This document shows positions 1 through 7,874 of a DNA stretch of 64,000 bases, piece by piece. Under the pieces are notes generated by a model. The model saw nothing but the letters and a program-made list of their open reading frames with translations. It searched no databases and was not told the DNA's origin. The stretch is from NCBI RefSeq assembly GCF_014161445.1, contig NZ_JABBXA010000001.1:124001-188000 (forward strand), read 5' to 3'. A program made the translations under genes and the position numbers. Positions within the stretch are counted from its first letter, which is position 1, and each line of letters begins with the position of its first letter. The stretch comes from Microbispora sp. H13382. GTDB taxonomy: Bacteria > Actinomycetota > Actinomycetes > Streptosporangiales > Streptosporangiaceae.

Positions 1-1
1 C

Positions 2-505
2 TTCGGCGACCCCAGGAGGTTCCTCGACCTGCTCGCGCAGATCCGCGACCGCGCGCCCGAGGCGGGCGTCAGGTCCAACTTCATCGTGGGGTTCCCGGGG
101 GAGACGCAGGAGGAGTTCGACGAGCTGGTGAGCTTCCTCGAGGAGGCCAGGCTGGACGTCATCGGCGTCTTCGGCTACTCCGACGAGGAGGGCACCGAGG
201 CGTACGGCTTCGAGGGCAAGCTCGACCAGGACGTGGTCGACGAGCGGGTCGCGACGCTGACCGAGCTCGCCGAGGAGCTGACCGCCCAGCGGGCCGAGGA
301 GCGCATAGGCACCGAGCTGGAGGTCCTGATCGAGGAGGACCTCGGCGACGGCGGCTACGAGGGCCGTGCGGCGCACCAGGGGCCCGAGGTGGACGGGGCG
401 GTCACGGTCCAGGGCATCGGCCTGGTCCCCGGCCAGATCGTCCAGGCGGTCGCCGTCGACTCCGAGGGGGTCGACCTCATCGCCCGGATCAAGGCAGGCA
501 CATGA
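2..505 (+). CDS. rimO: Ribosomal protein uS12 methylthiotransferase RimO, C-terminal part
   Basis: This is the last 167 codons of a gene that enters the window from the left. The frame reads through the end of the radical-SAM barrel (GFPGET, then the [10 protein letters not shown] segment typical of RimO) and into a C-terminal TRAM domain with [12 protein letters not shown]. RimO uses radical SAM chemistry to methylthiolate an aspartate of ribosomal protein S12. The closely related MiaB is encoded whole at 57630-59180, but the S12-enzyme signature segments and the following pgsA support RimO here. The catalytic CxxxCxxC region lies outside the window. The stop codon overlaps the pgsA start as ATGA, which suggests translational coupling. 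Confidence 0.93.
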   Translation, partial: FGDPRRFLDLLAQIRDRAPEAGVRSNFIVGFPGETQEEFDELVSFLEEARLDVIGVFGYSDEEGTEAYGFEGKLDQDVVDERVATLTELAEELTAQRAEERIGTELEVLIEEDLGDGGYEGRAAHQGPEVDGAVTVQGIGLVPGQIVQAVAVDSEGVDLIARIKAGT

Positions 506-1338
506 CGGAGCGCGGTGAGCCGCCGGTGGACGTGGCGGGGCCGGGAGAGGTGACACCTGAGCCCGCGGCGCCGCCGGTCGCCGCCGTGCCCGCCGCCCTG
601 CCCGCCGCCGCGCCGGTGGCGACCCCGGCGCCCGCCCCGCAGGCGGGGTCCGGCCTTCCCCAGGAGCCTGACGCCGTGCCCGCCGGCCGCCCGGAGGGCA
701 CGGGGGAGCAGGCGGGAGGCCCGCGGGCCGATGGCCTCACCGCGCCGGAGCCGCCGTCCGCGGGAGTCGCCGGAGAGGGCCCGGTGCGCCGAGTCAGCAC
801 CTGGAACATCGCGAACGCCCTGACCATCGCCCGGCTGGCGATCGTCCCCGTCTTCACCGTCTTCCTGTTCGTCGAGGGGGAGGCCTGGCGCCTGGCGGCC
901 CTCGGCGTCTTCCTGCTCGCGTCCCTCACCGACCAGCTCGACGGCTGGCTCGCCAGGAAGTACGCGCTGATCACGGACTTCGGGAAGATCGCCGACCCGA
1001 TCGCGGACAAGGCGCTCATCGGCGCCGCGCTGCTCAGCCTTTCGTACCTCGGCGAGATCCCGTGGTGGGTCACCCTGGTGATCATCGCCCGCGAGGCGGG
1101 GGTGACGCTGCTGCGCTTCCTCGTGATCCGGCACGGGGTTATCCCGGCCAGTTACGGGGGCAAGGTGAAGACCGTGTTGCAGATCGCGGCCATCGCCCTG
1201 TACATCGTGCCGGGCGTGCCCGACCTGGTCAGGTGGGCGGCGATGGGTCTCGCCCTGCTGGTCACGGTGGGGACCGGAGCCGACTATGTGGTGCGGGCGG
1301 TGCGGCTGCGGCAGGTGGCGAGGAGCGCGCGGACCTGA
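502..1338 (+). CDS. pgsA: CDP-diacylglycerol--glycerol-3-phosphate 3-phosphatidyltransferase
   Basis: The protein has 278 residues and makes phosphatidylglycerophosphate, the first committed step of phosphatidylglycerol and cardiolipin synthesis in the membrane. The CDP-alcohol phosphotransferase signature is complete: D144-x2-D147-G-x2-A-R-x8-G161-x3-D165-x3-D169. Several hydrophobic segments follow from about residue 105 to the end. The first ~98 residues are an unusual Pro/Ala/Gly-rich low-complexity extension before the [11 protein letters not shown] segment where the family normally begins. The ATG overlaps the rimO stop (ATGA), and cinA starts at the pgsA stop, so rimO-pgsA-cinA looks like one transcript. 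A shorter internal start cannot be excluded, but no better one with a ribosome site was found. Confidence 0.92.
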   Translation: MTERGEPPVDVAGPGEVTPEPAAPPVAAVPAALPAAAPVATPAPAPQAGSGLPQEPDAVPAGRPEGTGEQAGGPRADGLTAPEPPSAGVAGEGPVRRVSTWNIANALTIARLAIVPVFTVFLFVEGEAWRLAALGVFLLASLTDQLDGWLARKYALITDFGKIADPIADKALIGAALLSLSYLGEIPWWVTLVIIAREAGVTLLRFLVIRHGVIPASYGGKVKTVLQIAAIALYIVPGVPDLVRWAAMGLALLVTVGTGADYVVRAVRLRQVARSART

Positions 1339-1832
1339 TGATGGGCCTGGCGAGCGAGGTGCTGTCCCTGCTGGTACGGCAGGGCGCGACGGCCGCCGTG
1401 GCGGAGTCGCTCACGGGCGGCCTGATCGGGGCCACGATGACCGGCCCGATGGGGGCCTCGGTCGCGTTCCGGGGCGGGGTGATCGCCTACGCGACGGACC
1501 TGAAGGCGAGCCTCCTCGACGTCCCCTCCGGCCTCCTCGACAGGGAGGGGGCGGTGCATCCCGCCGTGGCCGCGGCCATGGCCGCCGGAGTGCGGAAACT
1601 CACGGACGCCGACTACGGCCTGGCGGTGACCGGGGTCGCGGGCCCCGACCCGCAGGACGGCAAGCCGGTCGGCACGGTCCACATCGCGCTGTCGGGACCG
1701 GGCGAGCGCGTCTGGCATCGAGACCTGCGTTTGACCGGAGACAGGGACTCGATCAGAAACACCACGTGTCAGGAGGCGTTGAAGCTGCTGGAAGGTGTGC
1801 TGAAGGCAAATCTGGGGGAACATTCAGGGTGA
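1338..1832 (+). CDS. CinA C-terminal family nicotinamide-nucleotide amidase (PncC type)
   Basis: This 164-residue protein consists only of the CinA C-terminal amidase domain, without the N-terminal MoeA-like COG1058 domain of full-length CinA. It carries the family hallmarks [14 protein letters not shown] near the start, [11 protein letters not shown], and [10 protein letters not shown]. Members deamidate nicotinamide mononucleotide in the pyridine nucleotide cycle. The start ATG at 1338 overlaps the pgsA stop by one base; a second in-frame ATG follows directly. It sits between pgsA and clgR, a conserved actinobacterial order. The last bases of the gene overlap a candidate ECF-type promoter for clgR. 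Confidence 0.88.
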   Translation: MMGLASEVLSLLVRQGATAAVAESLTGGLIGATMTGPMGASVAFRGGVIAYATDLKASLLDVPSGLLDREGAVHPAVAAAMAAGVRKLTDADYGLAVTGVAGPDPQDGKPVGTVHIALSGPGERVWHRDLRLTGDRDSIRNTTCQEALKLLEGVLKANLGEHSG

Positions 1833-1842
1833 TTACCGCGTT
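1815..1842 (+). promoter_or_regulatory. Candidate ECF-sigma promoter for clgR
   Basis: A GGAAC element at 1817-1821 is followed after 17 bases by CGTT at 1839-1842. This resembles the SigE-type GGAAC...GTT promoter, and the clgR gene of Mycobacterium tuberculosis is known to be SigE-dependent. The elements straddle the cinA stop codon. The match was found by eye and the spacing is at the long end of the usual range. Confidence 0.33.
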
Positions 1843-1857
1843 ACGTCCCCAGCGAAC
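1840..1857 (+). promoter_or_regulatory. Possible ClgR operator upstream of clgR
   Basis: The reverse strand reads GTTCGC, five bases, then ACG, one mismatch from the GTTCGC-N5-GCG box described for streptomycete ClgR. It overlaps the 3' element of the candidate ECF promoter. ClgR is autoregulatory in several actinobacteria, so a site here would fit. The motif is short and has one mismatch. Confidence 0.3.
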
Positions 1858-2085
1858 ATGCTCGCCTCGGTCTGCCGCGGTGTCGCCCTCTACAGGTACG
1901 GTGGAGCTGTGAGTGAGGTCCGTGAGCCATCGGCGAGGAGCAAGACAGGCACACGCCCGGCGAAGGGGCCGAGCGAACCGATGATGACGGCGAGGCGTAT
2001 GTACGAAGGGCAGATGAAGAAGGGGCGGCATGAGCCCACCGCGCGAGGCGTCGTGAAGGCGCCCCCCCTGGGGAGGGAGCGACAG

Positions 2086-2442
2086 ATGATCCTGCTGCGT
2101 CAGCTGCTCGGTGACGTGCTGCGGCGGCTGAGGGTGCGGCAGAATCGCACCCTTCGCGAGGTCTCTACGTTGGCGCGTGTCTCACTCGGCTATCTGTCCG
2201 AGGTCGAGCGCGGTCAGAAGGAGGCCTCCTCCGAGTTGCTCGCCTCGATCTGCGGCGCGCTCGGGGTCCCGCTGTCCCAGGTGTTGCGTGAGGTGTCCGA
2301 CCAGTTCGCGCTGGCCGAACTGCAGGCCGCCCCCGTGCTTGCCGAAGTGCCCGAGCACGAGCGCCTGCCCATCCCCGAGACCGTGCCCGCGGGGCCGGAG
2401 TTCGAGGGCTTCCCCGAGGTCAAGGACATGGTCGCCGCCTAG
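2086..2442 (+). CDS. clgR: ClgR/PopR-type XRE family transcriptional regulator
   Basis: The 118-residue product begins [16 protein letters not shown] and continues with a Cro/C1 helix-turn-helix (about residues 22-60, [22 protein letters not shown]), which is the ClgR signature. It ends in VAA, a small hydrophobic tail typical of ClgR, a conditional Clp protease substrate. ClgR activates clp protease and related stress genes. The frame is open upstream to 1858, including a GTG at 1909. The ATG at 2086 is preferred because GGGAGGGAG lies 6-7 bases upstream and the N-terminus then matches known ClgR proteins. The location after pgsA and cinA is conserved in actinobacteria. Confidence 0.9.
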   Translation: MILLRQLLGDVLRRLRVRQNRTLREVSTLARVSLGYLSEVERGQKEASSELLASICGALGVPLSQVLREVSDQFALAELQAAPVLAEVPEHERLPIPETVPAGPEFEGFPEVKDMVAA

Positions 2443-2913
2443 GCGGCGTGTTTCCCGCCCCGCCCCCCCGGCGGAGGCGTCCCCGCGACTTCGCCTGGCC
2501 GGTCCGCCCACGGCGGCTGATGGTCAGGTGTGGCCCGCGCTCGCAGTCCGGATCGACCCGGACCCGGGTGCTCTGTCCCGATCCCACGGGCGGGCGCCTG
2601 GCCCTCGCAGGCCCTTTCCCGTTCTCTTTCTCATTGTTTCCCGCTGGTCGCGTCCGTCCCGCCCGGTGTCTCCACGCCCGGTGTCTCCACGCCCGCGGTC
2701 CCGGCTCGTGGTCCCAGTGTTCGTGGTCACAGTGTTCGCGTTCCCGGTGTTCGCGGTCCGCGCCGTGATTCCTTTCACCGCGGCCCCGCCTCCGTCCCGG
2801 TCCGAGCGGCCCCAACGCGTGTGCTCGCCGGCCGACGCCCGTCCGGGGCCTCCGCCTCCACCCCCGCTCGCGCGACCTGACCTGCCACCGCGGCGGGCGG
2901 ACCGTGGGGCCGG
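2443..2913. other. Intergenic region with short 15-bp tandem repeats
   Basis: No convincing gene was found between clgR and the convergent glycosylase gene. The top strand is strikingly rich in C and T. It holds a 15-bp unit repeated twice at 2661-2690 (beginning gcccggtgtctc) and a related degenerate 15-bp unit repeated three times at 2708-2752 (ending agtgttc or ggtgttc). All six frames give only low-complexity peptides. Confidence 0.6.
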
Positions 2914-3699
2914 TCAGTCCCGCTGGCAGGCGGGGCACCAGTAGATCAGCCGCTCGGACGGCTGAGGTCCCATCTCCCCGCGGCCGATCGGGGCGCCGCA
3001 GCGGCGGCACGGGCGGCGCGCCCTGCCGTACACGAGCAGCGACCGCCCCGGGCGCGGGTCGCCCGTCGTCACCGGAAGCGGCGCGTCCTTGCTCGCGTCC
3101 ATCAGACGGTGGGCGATCGAGACCAGCGCCTCCAGTTCGTCCGGCGGGATCGACCCCACCGGACGCCACGGCGACACCCGCGCGGCGTACAGCGTCTCGG
3201 CCCGCCAGATCGTCCCGATGCCCGCCAGGTCGCGCTGGTCGAGCAGCGCCTCCCCGATCGTCCGCTCCGGGGCGCGCAGCAGGTTCCGTACGGCCAGGGC
3301 CGCGTCCCAGTCCGGACCGAGCAGGTCCGGGCCGAGGTGCCCCACGACCCGCTCCTCACGGTCGGTGGGCACGAGATCGACCATCCCCAGCCGCGTGCCG
3401 ACCGCCTGCCACTCGGCGTTGGCGAGGATCAGCCGGACCACGTCGCCCCCGGGCGCCGCGCGGCCCGCCGGGCCCACCCGCCAGCTTCCCTCCATGCGCA
3501 GGTGGGTGTGGACCGTGAGCCCGCCCTCCACCCGGGTCAGGAGGTGCTTGCCGCGCGAGATCGTCGTCATCACGGTCCGGCCGCGCAGGTCGGCGGTGGC
3601 GTACCGGGGCACCCGGAAGTCGCTGCGGGTCAGCCTCCGGCCGTCGAGGGCCTGCCTGAGCCGCTTGGCGGTCCGGTAGACGGCGTCACCCTCCGGCAC
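2914..3699 (-). CDS. Fpg/Nei family DNA glycosylase (Nei2-like)
   Basis: The 261-residue protein starts MPEGDAVYR, where Pro2 is the Schiff-base nucleophile and Glu3 the acid of Fpg/Nei base-excision enzymes. The D after MPEG and the RGKHLL segment fit the actinobacterial endonuclease VIII-like (Nei2) subgroup better than MutM. The helix-two-turn-helix region contains the LLDQRDLAGIGTIWRAE motif, and a C-terminal zinc finger has two CxxC pairs (CRRC and CPAC). The enzyme removes oxidised pyrimidines and nicks at the AP site. The gene is transcribed leftward; a short gap separates it from the Rrf2 gene upstream. Confidence 0.9.
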   Translation of the reverse strand: MPEGDAVYRTAKRLRQALDGRRLTRSDFRVPRYATADLRGRTVMTTISRGKHLLTRVEGGLTVHTHLRMEGSWRVGPAGRAAPGGDVVRLILANAEWQAVGTRLGMVDLVPTDREERVVGHLGPDLLGPDWDAALAVRNLLRAPERTIGEALLDQRDLAGIGTIWRAETLYAARVSPWRPVGSIPPDELEALVSIAHRLMDASKDAPLPVTTGDPRPGRSLLVYGRARRPCRRCGAPIGRGEMGPQPSERLIYWCPACQRD

Positions 3700-3733
3700 G
3701 GCTCTCCTCCCGTGAGGATCGGGGACGGGCGGC

Positions 3734-4198
3734 TCACACGGGCATGTGCGAGTCCCACGCCGCCGGGTCGGCGGCGAGCTCGGTCACCCGCGGCGGCAGC
3801 TCGCCCTTGGCGATCTGCTCCAGGTTGACCTCTTCGAGGATGGCCCGCTCACTCGCCCGCAGCGCGATCCACACCTGCTGCAGCGCCTGGGCGGCGCCCT
3901 GGTAGCCGACGTGCTCGGGCCGCTCGCCCCGCACGTTGGCCAGCGGCCCGTCCACCGCGCGGATCACGTCGGCGAGCGAGATCTGACTGGCCGGCCGTGC
4001 CAGGACATAGCCCCCCTCTGGGCCCCGCTGACCGCGCACCAGCCCGGCGCGCCGCATCTGCAGCAGGATGTTCTCCAGGTATTTGGGGGGCATCTCCTGC
4101 TCCTTGGCCAGCTCGCCCACCGTGGTGGGGCCCTCACCCGCCGCGGCGAGTTCGGCGGCGGCACGGAGGGCGTAGTCGACACGGGCAGAAAGTCGCAT
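3734..4198 (-). CDS. Rrf2 family transcriptional regulator without cysteines
   Basis: The 154-residue protein has the Rrf2 N-terminus (MRLSARVDYALRAAAELA), a winged helix with the wing motif RGPEGGYVLARP around residues 60-72, and a helical dimerisation region. It contains no cysteine at all, so it cannot bind an iron-sulfur cluster through the three-cysteine loop used by IscR and NsrR. It may sense something else, or act as a CymR-like repressor. The target is unknown; the closest genes are the glycosylase downstream and the EEP membrane protein gene upstream on the same strand. Confidence 0.88.
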   Translation of the reverse strand: MRLSARVDYALRAAAELAAAGEGPTTVGELAKEQEMPPKYLENILLQMRRAGLVRGQRGPEGGYVLARPASQISLADVIRAVDGPLANVRGERPEHVGYQGAAQALQQVWIALRASERAILEEVNLEQIAKGELPPRVTELAADPAAWDSHMPV

Positions 4199-4247
4199 GT
4201 AGTCGATTATCCCGCCTGGTTGACCTCGGTAGGACGCCCACCCACCA

Positions 4248-6167
4248 TCAAGGCCCCGGCCGGGCCTGATCCAGGCGCAGTCGTACGACGACGGGGAGGT
4301 GGTCGGAGAACGGCACGCGGGGCGCGTCCGCGGCCACCGCCGTGATCCCCGCCGAGATCAGGACGTGGTCGATGCGCCGCACGGGAGCCTCGGCGGGCGA
4401 GGTCGGCGGATCGCCGAAGGCCCGCAGCGGGTCGGACAGGCCCGCGGCCTCCAGCACGCGCATCTGGGGGTCGGACGGCGTCGTGTTGAGGTCGCCCGCC
4501 ACGATCACGGGCCGCGGATCGGCCACGCCGACGCCGGGCGGGAGGGCGGCCGCCGCGAGCCGCCGGGCGATCGCCGCGACCTCGGGCGCCTGCCCATGCG
4601 GTTCCTGCAGATGGGTGTTGACGATCCCCACCTCGTGGTCGCCGACCTCCAGCACGATCGACTGGGCCTGGGCGCCGGTCGGATAGCCGTGCCGGTTCAG
4701 CCGGGTGGAGCCGATCTCGGCGACGGGCAGATTGGTGAGCAGCGCATCGCCCCAGAGGCGGTCCGCGGCGGGGGCGAAGTAGTAGCGCATGCCGAGGCCG
4801 CGGGCGACCCTCGCCAGGTCGTCGTGCCCGCCGTTCAGCAGCCAGCCCCGGTCCACCTCGCTGAGCAGCACCACGTCGGGACGCCGCGTCGCGGCCCACG
4901 CGGCGATCCGGTCGAGGTCGAGCCGGCCGCCGAGCCCGAACCCCATCCGGATGTTGTACGCCACGAGCGTGAACTCGTTCCCGCCGATCGGCCGCTCGGC
5001 GGGGAGCCGCTGCCACGTGACGAGGCCGGTCAGCAGCGCGATCGACAGCGCCATCGAGCCCCATCGGCGCGGTGCCCGCCGTACCGGGGTGGTCCGGTGC
5101 CGCAGGCTCCGCCGGAAGGCGACGGCGGCGACCAGGGCGGCAGCCGCCACCGGGACCAGCGCGTTGGGGAACCCCAGGTCGGTGTCGAAGGCCGCGTAGT
5201 AGAGGAACGCCGCGACCAGGAACACGAGCATCCCGCCCAGCACGGCGACGCCCCCGCGCCGGCCCGCGCTCTCCGTGTCGGCCGCCCGCAGTCCGGCGGC
5301 GCCGGCGCAGGCTCCGAGGGCGACCGTCGTCACGAGGGCCGGCAGGCCCTGCACGCCGGCCTCCGCCGCAGCCACCCCGGCGACCAGGAAGAGCCCCGCC
5401 GTCCAGCCCCACGACGTCGTCCAGGTGTACACGACGGCCGCGCACAGCGCCGCGACCTGGAGCGCGACGGCCAGGGCGGTGAAGGGCGCGCTGTGCTGCC
5501 CGGTGTCCTGCGCGAGCATGGCCGGGCCGCCGCAGTACATGCCCGCGAGCAGGAGCATCGGGCCGAAGGCGAACCACACGGCCGCCGGTGCGGGGGCGGG
5601 CGATGTGGGCGAGAGCCGTACGGACCACAGGAAGGCGACGCAGAGCGCGGCGACGGCGAGCCAGGGCAGCGGCCCGTCCCGCCAGACGAGGTCCATCCGG
5701 TCGAGGGCCAGATGGACGATCGACGCGCCGGCCAGGCCGCCGGTCAGCCCGGCCGGCACCCACGTGCCCGCCGTCGTCCGTGCGCAGCCGTACAGGAAGA
5801 CCAGGCCCGCCGTTACCCCGGCGGAGGCGAGCAGGAGCTGGGGCGTCCCCCCGTCGGCGGCCTGCAGACCGAGCCGGGCCGCGGCGAGCGCCACCGCGCC
5901 CGCCGCGCCGACCAGCCGGGGCGACGCGAGCCGCGCCGCGGGGACGGCGGCGAACGGCAGGACGAACCACAGCGCGGCGTACGCCCCCATGCTCGCGGGG
6001 TCGGTCTCGCCCGCCCTGCCGTACAGGGTGATGAGGGACGGCAGGAACACCCGCACCACGTCGAACAGCAGCACGACGCCCGTCACGAGCATGACCACCG
6101 GCGCCCACGGAGGATCGGGGAGTCTCCGGCGCTGTGTGGCGTGTGTCTGCGGGGCCGTCTCGGTCAT
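4248..6167 (-). CDS. Polytopic membrane protein with C-terminal endonuclease/exonuclease/phosphatase domain
   Basis: The 639-residue protein has roughly ten hydrophobic segments in its N-terminal 370 residues and a C-terminal EEP (DNase I-like) domain. All EEP motifs are present: AYNIRMG, LSEVDRGW, NTHLQEPHG, AGDLNTTP, RIDHVL and SDHLPV. The catalytic domain is therefore likely active, attached to a membrane anchor, and probably acts on a phosphodiester or phospholipid-type substrate. The substrate cannot be deduced. The frame is open to 6224, but the ATG at 6167 is chosen because GGAGGGAG lies just upstream. The gene is divergent from the ROK regulator at 6384. Confidence 0.85.
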   Translation of the reverse strand: MTETAPQTHATQRRRLPDPPWAPVVMLVTGVVLLFDVVRVFLPSLITLYGRAGETDPASMGAYAALWFVLPFAAVPAARLASPRLVGAAGAVALAAARLGLQAADGGTPQLLLASAGVTAGLVFLYGCARTTAGTWVPAGLTGGLAGASIVHLALDRMDLVWRDGPLPWLAVAALCVAFLWSVRLSPTSPAPAPAAVWFAFGPMLLLAGMYCGGPAMLAQDTGQHSAPFTALAVALQVAALCAAVVYTWTTSWGWTAGLFLVAGVAAAEAGVQGLPALVTTVALGACAGAAGLRAADTESAGRRGGVAVLGGMLVFLVAAFLYYAAFDTDLGFPNALVPVAAAALVAAVAFRRSLRHRTTPVRRAPRRWGSMALSIALLTGLVTWQRLPAERPIGGNEFTLVAYNIRMGFGLGGRLDLDRIAAWAATRRPDVVLLSEVDRGWLLNGGHDDLARVARGLGMRYYFAPAADRLWGDALLTNLPVAEIGSTRLNRHGYPTGAQAQSIVLEVGDHEVGIVNTHLQEPHGQAPEVAAIARRLAAAALPPGVGVADPRPVIVAGDLNTTPSDPQMRVLEAAGLSDPLRAFGDPPTSPAEAPVRRIDHVLISAGITAVAADAPRVPFSDHLPVVVRLRLDQARPGP

Positions 6168-6383
6168 GGCGCTCCCTCCGGGCCTCATATGAGGCATCCT
6201 CATGAACAGTGGGAGCGTTACCAATACGTTCGACCTGGGTCGTTCCCCGTGCTCTTCGGCTCGCTAAGCTTGCTGGAAACCTTGTTGTTCATTCACGGGC
6301 GCACATGGTCGAAGCGCCACCGGGGGCCGATCGAACCGGCGGGGCGTGGGTGGGCGCACGACGGCGAGCCGGAGACTCAGACG

Positions 6384-7577
6384 ATGGGAAGCAGGAGCAT
6401 GGAGCGACGTCCTGGCGTGCCCCGGCTGCTCCGGGAGATCAACGACCGGGCCGCCCTCGAACTGCTGCTCGCCTCGGGTCCCCTGACGCGCGGCCAGATC
6501 GGCGAGCTCACCGGCCTGTCCAAGGTCACCGCGTCCCAGACGCTGGCGCGTCTGGAGGAGCGCGGCCTGGTGGAGGTCGTGGGGGAGCAGGCGGGCAACC
6601 GGGGTCCCAACGCCGCGTTGTACGGCGTGATCGCCTCCTGCGCGTACGTCGCCGGGCTCGACGTGGGCCCCGACCGGGTGTCGGCGGCGATCGCCGACAT
6701 CAACGGCGACGTGGTGGCCGAGGTGACGGCCTCCCCCGAGGGGCAGGACGACCCCGTGTCGCTTGTGCACACGGCTGTGGTGAAGGCCTGCAGGAGCGCG
6801 AAGGTCGCGCTGTCGCGGCTGCGCGGGGTCGTGATCGGCACGCCCGGCGTCGTGGACCCCCGCACCGGGGACGTGCGGTTCTCCTTCGATCTTCCGCAGT
6901 GGCACGAGGGCATCCACGAGGCGCTCGCGCGCGACCTGCGCCGGGACGTCACGATCGAGAACGACGTCAACCTCGCCGCGATCGCCGAACGCGCGAAGGG
7001 CGCCGCACAGGAGGCGGACGACTTCGTGCTCGTCTGGGTGGGCCGGGGCATCGGCCTCGCCGTCGTGCTGGGCGGACGGCTGCACCGCGGCCGGTCGGGC
7101 AGCGCGGGGGAGATCGGTTACCTCCCGGTGCCCGGGGTGCCGCTCGCCGACGACGTCCGGGCTGTTCCCGGGCGCCTGCCGTCGCTCGGCGGCGGCCTGC
7201 AGTCGCTGGTCAGCTCCGAGGCCGTCACCGAGCTGGCCCGTCAGCACGGCTTCGCCGGGGACACCGCCGCCGACTGCGTGACCGCGGCCGTCGCGGCCGG
7301 GGCCGCGGGCGAGTCGCTGCTCGACGAGGTCGCCTCCAGGCTCGCCCTCGGCGTGGCCTCGGTGTGCGTGGTGCTCGACCCCGGCCTCGTGGTGCTCGCC
7401 GGTGAGGTCTGCCGGGCCGGCGGGGCGGCGCTGACCGCCCGCGTGGAGGATGCGGTCGCGCGCATCTGCCCCGTTCCGCCGCAGGTCGTCACGAGCGGGG
7501 TGGAGGGCAACCCGGTGCTGCGCGGCGCCGTCCTCGCCGCGCTCGACCAGGCCCGGGAAGAGATCTTCACGGCATAG
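6384..7577 (+). CDS. ROK family transcriptional regulator
   Basis: The 397-residue protein has an N-terminal winged helix (about residues 15-75, ALELLLASGPLTRGQIGELTG) followed by a ROK domain with the conserved ENDVNLAAIAE segment. The sugar-kinase features are degraded. The phosphate-binding loop reads LDVGPDRV rather than DxGxT, and the CxCGxxGCxE zinc motif is replaced by a stretch without cysteines (GRLPSLGGGLQSL). It is therefore probably a pure regulator, not a kinase. It is a close paralogue of the ROK protein at 23337-24512. It has no transporter beside it and is divergent from the EEP membrane protein gene. The start at 6384 has GGAG about ten bases upstream. Confidence 0.88.
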   Translation: MGSRSMERRPGVPRLLREINDRAALELLLASGPLTRGQIGELTGLSKVTASQTLARLEERGLVEVVGEQAGNRGPNAALYGVIASCAYVAGLDVGPDRVSAAIADINGDVVAEVTASPEGQDDPVSLVHTAVVKACRSAKVALSRLRGVVIGTPGVVDPRTGDVRFSFDLPQWHEGIHEALARDLRRDVTIENDVNLAAIAERAKGAAQEADDFVLVWVGRGIGLAVVLGGRLHRGRSGSAGEIGYLPVPGVPLADDVRAVPGRLPSLGGGLQSLVSSEAVTELARQHGFAGDTAADCVTAAVAAGAAGESLLDEVASRLALGVASVCVVLDPGLVVLAGEVCRAGGAALTARVEDAVARICPVPPQVVTSGVEGNPVLRGAVLAALDQAREEIFTA

Positions 7578-7692
7578 GGGAGTGCCTCCCTCACGGGCGG
7601 GATCGCAGTGACCAAGGCGGCCTCGGGCATCGGACCGGCGCAGGACTGACCCCAGGTGGCATGGAGTCGTCGTGGTTCGTCGACGCTCGCTC

Positions 7693-7762
7693 CGACGATG
7701 TCATCGGTCAGGACCGGCGGTGAAAGTCCGCAGGTCCTGACCGAAGGGGTGACATCGGGTCG
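7693..7762 (+). ncRNA. Strongly folding RNA element candidate (riboswitch-like or 3' structure)
   Basis: A nested set of inverted repeats could form one long structured RNA. An outer stem pairs CGAC-GATGTCA (7693-7703) with TGACATC-gg-GTCG (7750-7762). A perfect 11-bp stem pairs 7705-7715 with 7733-7743 (CGGTCAGGACC with GGTCCTGACCG). The apical part, GGCGGTGAAAGTCCGC, forms GCGG/CCGC around TGAAAGT and resembles conserved pieces of FMN or cobalamin riboswitches, but the rest of those aptamers is absent. It lies between the convergent ROK and oxidase genes, so it could also be a processed 3' end or bidirectional terminator. The strand is uncertain. Confidence 0.4.
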
Positions 7763-7874
7763 CTCTCGCCTCTGCGGCCGCCGGCGAAGTACGTTCTCCG
7801 AGCCCGCACGGCGTCGGTCGTTCCGGCCGGGGCAGGCGCCGAAACCTCGGTTCGGACGTACGACGGCGTCGCCG

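Noticed and set aside
2524..2778. Possible small proteins over the 15-bp repeats
   Set aside because: Frames on both strands give repetitive or Pro/Arg-rich peptides without ribosome sites or family resemblance.
4299..6380. Long upstream extension of the ROK regulator frame on the plus strand
   Set aside because: It is antisense to the EEP membrane protein and has no recognisable domain. The ROK protein starts naturally at 6384.
7711..7750. FMN or cobalamin riboswitch
   Set aside because: Only the GGCGGTGAAAGTCCGC piece is similar. The other conserved parts (for example the cobalamin GCCACTG box) are missing, and no biosynthesis or transport gene follows on that strand.
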